Assembly (NCBI RefSeq): GCF_023715145.1
Contig: NZ_JAMBNP010000002.1
Coordinates: forward strand, 124,001-188,000
Reading direction: 5' to 3'
DNA length: 64,000 bases
From: Paenibacillus glycanilyticus
GTDB lineage: Bacteria > Bacillota > Bacilli > Paenibacillales > Paenibacillaceae
Within the stretch, counting starts at the first letter, position 1. The number at the start of each line of letters is the position of its first letter. The notes under the pieces were generated by a model. The model was not told where the DNA came from and did not search any database. It saw nothing but the letters and a program-made list of their open reading frames with translations. Positions 59,842 through 64,000 of this stretch are shown here, in pieces. A program made the translations under genes and the position numbers.

Positions 59842-62520
59842 ATGCTTCGAGCCATCAAATTTAATATCAAGACCAAGATTGCGATCGGGTATTTTCTCAT
59901 TCTTGTTTGTCTGGGCGCTTCCATTCTGGCAGTGACGGACCGCATTGAGGCTCTGCAAAATGAAGTGGAGACCATCACTTCACGGGATGTTGAGGTCCAT
60001 AACCTTATTGCATCCATACAATTTGACGCAATCAGCATGGAGACCGCTCAACGCGGCTTTATCATTACAGGCGACTCGAATTATCTGGAGCCCTATGATA
60101 AGGGCAAAGCCCAATGGGAGTCCAATTATAACAGCCTGTATAATTATATTTCCGATAACCCCAGCACCCAGAAGGAGCTGGAGGAGATTAAGCTGATGAT
60201 CCAGGAGTGGATCAGCAAGGCGGCAGAACCAACTATTGCGATGAAGAAGGAAGACAGAAGCGCGGACATCATCGCCTTTTTCCAGAATGATATCGGCAAG
60301 CGGCAAATGGACAGCCTTCGCACGAAGTTTGAGTCCATCGGGAGTCAGGAGGTTCAGTCGACAAGACTGCATATTGTTGATCTGGAAAATAAAAACCGTA
60401 TTCTGACCGTCGGCATTTATGTCCTGCTGCTGGCCGCAACGATTATTTCCTTAATGATCGTTTCCTTTGTATCGAGCTCCATCGTGAAGACCATTAAGCA
60501 GGTTGTGAGAACAATTACCGAGATTGCCTCTTCCGGGGGAGATTTGGGCACTCGGATTGCCGTCAATACGAAAGACGAGATCAAGGAGCTTGCTGATGCC
60601 ACGAATCAGCTGCTTTCCAGTCTTGAGGCGCAAAGCTGGGTGCAAGCGAAGGTGGCGGAAGTCGCGACCATGACCCAAGGGATTAACGATCTGGAAATAT
60701 TGGCAAGGACGTTCCTGACCAAGGTAGCGCCAATGGTAAACGCGTCTTACGGCGTATTTTACATCCGCAGGGGAACTGGAGAGCAGCAGCGTCTGGAGAA
60801 GCTCGCTTCTTATGCGGGAACGGGAGAGGATGCCGGCAAGGTATCCTTCCGCATGGGTGAGGGACTTGTTGGTCAATGCGCCCTTGAGAAACGCGTATTT
60901 CTCCTGAATCATCCGAAGGAGCAGGCACCGCTTATTACTACGGGACTTGTCCAGCTGGAGCCAAACAGCATTCTGATGGTGCCAATCTCATATGAAGACA
61001 GGCTGGAGGCCGTTATCGAATTCGCTTCTATCCAGTCCTTTACGTCTCAGCATCTGAAGCTGCTTGAGGAGATTGAGAAGGACTTCGGTATTGCGGTTAA
61101 TAATGTGGCCGGGCGAATGGAAGTTGAACGTCTGCTGAGCGAATCGCAGGTGCTGACAGAGGAACTCCAGATGCAGCAAGAGGAAATGCGGATGACGACC
61201 GAGCATCTGGAAGAGCAGTATCTGGTTGCCGAGCAGAAGACAAAGGAGTTGGAGAAAGCAAAGGAAGAGCTGGAGGACTATTCCGAGCAGTTAAAGAAAA
61301 GCTCGCAGTACAAAACCAACTTCCTGGCGAATATGTCTCATGAGCTCAGGACGCCGCTCAACAGCATTCTGATCTTGTCACAGCTGCTCGCGGAGAATGA
61401 GAACCGCACGTTAAACGATGACGAAGAAGGATATGCTAATGTTATCCATACTTCGGGCACGGACCTGCTCAAGCTGATTGACGATATTTTGGATCTGTCG
61501 AAGATTGAAGCTGGCAAAGTCGTTCTTACGGTGGACGAGGTTAATTTAACGGAGATTCCGGAGCTGATGAAGCTCACCTTTAACCCGATTGCGGAGAAGC
61601 GGGAGATTGCCTTTACGATTGATCTGGCGGGTGATCTGCCGGATGTCTGGCATACAGACGGACAAAGGCTGCAGCAAATTCTGAAAAATCTGCTGTCGAA
61701 CGCGTTCAAGTTTACGGAGAATGGATCGGTTCATCTGCAGATCGAGTCGGCAGGCGACGAGATGCTGGCTATTTCGGTGACGGATACGGGGATCGGCATT
61801 CCAAAAGACAAGCAGAAGCTGATCTTTGAAGCCTTCCAGCAGGTAGACGGCAAGACGAACCGGCTCTATGGAGGCACCGGCCTTGGATTGTCCATCTGCA
61901 GCGAATTTGTAAGGCTTCTTGGCGGCTATATCCGTCTGGACAGCACGGTTGGCGAGGGAAGCTGCTTTACTATTTATCTGCCTGAGCTTAGTCAAGAGAA
62001 ACTGGATTCTATCCAGCTGGCCATTCAGGAATCGGCCGCGGCTGCCGAGCAGCATGCGGAGAGCGCGGTATCGGAAGAGGCCGAGGATGAGCACGAAGCA
62101 TTTCCTGCTGACATACACAGCGGCGGATCGGATTTTGCCGGGAAGAAAGTGCTGCTGGTAGAGGACGATGCGCGGAATGTATTTGCCCTTGTCCGTGCGC
62201 TTGAGAATAAAAAAATGCAGGTAACGGTAGCAGGCAACGGGCGTCGCTGCATGGAGATTTTACAGGATAACACCGATTTCGACCTGGTGCTGATGGATAT
62301 TATGATGCCGTTAATGGACGGATATGAGACGATGCGGGAGATTCGCAAGCTGTCTAAGCTTCAGGAGATGCCGATTATTGCGCTTACCGCCAAAGCCATG
62401 AAGTCTGATCGCGACAAATGCCTCGAAGCGGGAGCTTCGGACTATATCAGCAAGCCATTACAAATGGATCAGCTGTTCTCGCTTATGCGCGTATGGCTGA
62501 CGAAGCAGGTGGGCCATTAA
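59842..62520 (+). CDS. Hybrid sensor histidine kinase, RsbK-like
   Basis: 892 residues. Order: membrane segment (about 12-30), CHASE3 sensor domain (to about 180), second membrane segment (about 190-212), HAMP, GAF (about 290-425), coiled coil (about 430-490), HisKA with His500 (NMSHELRTPLNS), HATPase (N NLLSNAFKFTENGS, G1 DTGIGIPKDK, G2 GGTGLGLSI), then a receiver domain with Asp819 (LVLMDIMMP). In the Bacillus cereus group RsbK has this kind of layout and feeds SigB through the phosphatase RsbY. The adjacency to sigB and to a CheR gene supports that role here. GAAGGAG precedes the ATG. Confidence 0.85.
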   Translation: MLRAIKFNIKTKIAIGYFLILVCLGASILAVTDRIEALQNEVETITSRDVEVHNLIASIQFDAISMETAQRGFIITGDSNYLEPYDKGKAQWESNYNSLYNYISDNPSTQKELEEIKLMIQEWISKAAEPTIAMKKEDRSADIIAFFQNDIGKRQMDSLRTKFESIGSQEVQSTRLHIVDLENKNRILTVGIYVLLLAATIISLMIVSFVSSSIVKTIKQVVRTITEIASSGGDLGTRIAVNTKDEIKELADATNQLLSSLEAQSWVQAKVAEVATMTQGINDLEILARTFLTKVAPMVNASYGVFYIRRGTGEQQRLEKLASYAGTGEDAGKVSFRMGEGLVGQCALEKRVFLLNHPKEQAPLITTGLVQLEPNSILMVPISYEDRLEAVIEFASIQSFTSQHLKLLEEIEKDFGIAVNNVAGRMEVERLLSESQVLTEELQMQQEEMRMTTEHLEEQYLVAEQKTKELEKAKEELEDYSEQLKKSSQYKTNFLANMSHELRTPLNSILILSQLLAENENRTLNDDEEGYANVIHTSGTDLLKLIDDILDLSKIEAGKVVLTVDEVNLTEIPELMKLTFNPIAEKREIAFTIDLAGDLPDVWHTDGQRLQQILKNLLSNAFKFTENGSVHLQIESAGDEMLAISVTDTGIGIPKDKQKLIFEAFQQVDGKTNRLYGGTGLGLSICSEFVRLLGGYIRLDSTVGEGSCFTIYLPELSQEKLDSIQLAIQESAAAAEQHAESAVSEEAEDEHEAFPADIHSGGSDFAGKKVLLVEDDARNVFALVRALENKKMQVTVAGNGRRCMEILQDNTDFDLVLMDIMMPLMDGYETMREIRKLSKLQEMPIIALTAKAMKSDRDKCLEAGASDYISKPLQMDQLFSLMRVWLTKQVGH

Positions 62521-63398
62521 TGGATGGACAGCAATTCCAAGATGCACCGGAGGCCGCGGTAGACGAGCTCCCGGTTACGGAATGGGAAACTATTGAGATC
62601 GAGCTCTTAATTGAAGGAATCTATTTGGCTTACGGTCATGACTTCCGCCATTATTTGCGCTCCTCCCTGAGGCGGCGAATTCGAAACCGGATGTATCAGG
62701 ACGGCGCAGCTACGGTAACCGAGCTGCTTGGGAAAGTGCTGCATGAGCCGGGGTACGTCAATAAGCTGGTTAATGATTTCTCGATTAAGGTAACGGAGAT
62801 GTTCCGGGATCCGAGCTTTTTCAAAGCGTTCCGTGAGCGGGCCGTACCGTTGCTCGGGAAGCTCCCGGAAATCCGGATCTGGCATGCGGGCTGCTCAACG
62901 GGCGAGGAGGTCTACTCCATGGCGATTTTATTGCAGGAGGAAGGGCTTCTGGATAAAGCCAAAATTTACGCGACGGATATGAGCGAGCATGCGATAGAGC
63001 AGGCGAAGGCAGGGAAGTTCCCGCTGAAACGGATGCAGACGTTTACGAGAAATTATATGCAAGCCGGCGGCACGAAAGAGTTCTCGGCCTATTACTCGAC
63101 TGACAGGGACTATGCTATTTTCAACCGTTCCCTCGCCGAACATATGATGTTCGCACAGCATAATCTAGCCACGGACAGCACGTTTAATGAGTTCCATGTC
63201 GTACTCTGCCGCAATGTCATGATTTATTTCAATCCGGAGCTTCAAGACCGTGTCCACCGGCTGTTTCACGACAGCTTGACCGATGATGGCATTCTTGGGC
63301 TTGGCAGCATGGAATATTTGATAGCCCCCTGGAAGCAGCATTATGAAGAGCTGGCAGACGGGGAACGACTTTTTGTGAAAAAAGCTATAAACGCATAG
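62520..63398 (+). CDS. CheR-type methyltransferase, RsbM-like
   Basis: 292 residues from ATG 62520, which overlaps the kinase stop by one base (TAATG) after AGGTGGG. SAM-binding motif IWHAGCSTGEEVYSMA and the CheR signature VVLCRNVMIYFNPELQ are present; the N-terminal helical CheR domain contains RRRIRNRM. CheR methylates glutamates of receptor coiled coils. No chemotaxis receptor gene is near, and the partner is a kinase, which fits RsbM methylating RsbK to tune SigB output. Confidence 0.85.
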   Translation: MDGQQFQDAPEAAVDELPVTEWETIEIELLIEGIYLAYGHDFRHYLRSSLRRRIRNRMYQDGAATVTELLGKVLHEPGYVNKLVNDFSIKVTEMFRDPSFFKAFRERAVPLLGKLPEIRIWHAGCSTGEEVYSMAILLQEEGLLDKAKIYATDMSEHAIEQAKAGKFPLKRMQTFTRNYMQAGGTKEFSAYYSTDRDYAIFNRSLAEHMMFAQHNLATDSTFNEFHVVLCRNVMIYFNPELQDRVHRLFHDSLTDDGILGLGSMEYLIAPWKQHYEELADGERLFVKKAINA

Positions 63399-63410
63399 AA
63401 GTATACAAAG

Positions 63411-63452
63411 CAGGGTTCCTCCTATTGATCGTTCAATTGGGGGAACCCTGTT
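63411..63452 (+). terminator. Terminator after the kinase/methyltransferase operon
   Basis: CAGGGTTCC pairs with GGAACCCTG, extended by CC/GG inside, followed by TTTGAG. The remaining 115 bases to the next gene are AT-rich promoter-like sequence. Confidence 0.75.
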
Positions 63453-63569
63453 TGAGTTATGGCTTTGCGTTGCGCATAACGAACACGCTGTTTTTCCTTT
63501 ACAATTTATAGTAAGATTAAATTCTGAATTCTTTGATTTAATAACTATTTCTAAGCGAGAGTGAATATA

Positions 63570-64000
63570 GTGAACACACCCAAAACAAAACAGGGGAAAA
63601 ATTTAGAAGACGTTCTGGAAATGAACCGCTCGCTGCTTATACGATTAATGAGGAAGCGGCAGCAAGTGTGCACGCGTGCAGAGCTGACGCAGGAATCCGG
63701 ACTGAATCAATCCACGATTACCAATATTATTAATGAATTAATCAGCTGGGGACTCGTCGTCGAGACCGGCGTTATTGAAGGGAAGAAGGGCCGGAGATCG
63801 ATTGGCATCCGGTTAAACTGCGAGCCATTCAAGGTTGTGGGTATCCGGCTGGCGCGCAAATCCATCACTGTCGCTCTCTATGATCTTGGCGGCAAGGAAT
63901 ATGAAAGCAAGCAGATCTCCATCCGCAACCTGGAGGGATCCGAGACGGCCTTCTCCAAGATGAAGGGGTTAATTGCCGAGATGATCGAGCCTTGCAAAGA
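63570..64000 (+). CDS. ROK-family transcriptional regulator, N-terminal fragment
   Basis: The gene runs out of the window after about 143 codons. GTG at 63570 or the in-frame GTG at 63561 are both possible starts. The N-terminal winged helix is clear (CTRAELTQESGLNQSTITNI), followed by GRRSIGIRLNCEPFKVVGIRL, the start of the ROK domain. Second ROK regulator of the window; its targets lie outside. Confidence 0.85.
   Translation, partial: MNTPKTKQGKNLEDVLEMNRSLLIRLMRKRQQVCTRAELTQESGLNQSTITNIINELISWGLVVETGVIEGKKGRRSIGIRLNCEPFKVVGIRLARKSITVALYDLGGKEYESKQISIRNLEGSETAFSKMKGLIAEMIEPCK

Overview
The window reads as chromosomal DNA of a Paenibacillus-like Bacillota (low-to-mid GC, strong GGAGG ribosome binding sites, LplABC-type sugar transporters with AraC regulators, S-layer-anchored chitinase, RsbW/SigB pair). 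No rRNA, tRNA or CRISPR array was seen. The assignment to Paenibacillaceae is inferred from gene content and style, not from a marker gene.

Layout. 1-2091: end of the sulfite reductase genes cysJI. 2100-3187: a decayed IS1182-type element. 3195-11872: a ROK repressor followed by a nickel-pincer operon: LarA-like epimerase, short-chain dehydrogenase, LarE, gluconate-kinase-like FGGY kinase, LarB, LarC in two pieces, and a nickel permease. The best reading is an inducible pathway for a sugar acid (gluconate/mannonate type) that makes its own nickel cofactor. 12092-31496: a head-less contractile tail cluster of PBSX type (regulator, sheath, tube, frameshifted chaperone, tape measure, hub, baseplate) whose distal part is an unusual DUF4815/beta-propeller fibre set and which ends in a cell-wall glucosaminidase. 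It is most likely a tailocin. 31785-35402: an S-layer-anchored GH18 chitinase gene interrupted by two in-frame TAG codons.

35551-41114: drug-efflux and detoxification genes (DrrAB-like ABC transporter, TetX-like monooxygenase, HxlR regulator with MFS exporter). 41209-45955: AraC regulator and sugar ABC importer. 46023-49815: pstSCAB phosphate importer with a Pho box and an internal array of hairpin repeats. 50013-53128: M20 peptidase, truncated DinB, two tandem paralogues of unknown function and a MITE-like palindrome. 53142-55749: TetR regulator and a second DrrAB-like transporter sharing an operator sequence. 55809-63398: general stress locus: YtxH and DUF948 proteins behind SigB-type promoters, RsbW, SigB, and a hybrid kinase plus CheR methyltransferase resembling RsbK/RsbM of the Bacillus cereus group. 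A second decayed IS1182 copy sits inside it. 63570-64000: start of another ROK regulator.

Most noteworthy: the nickel-pincer sugar-acid operon; the capsid-less tail with a mixed PBSX and DUF4815 architecture and a textbook A AAA AAC slippery site; the double-amber chitinase; the SigB regulon with self-directed promoters; and a family of hairpin repeats lying immediately before Shine-Dalgarno sequences at three unrelated loci.
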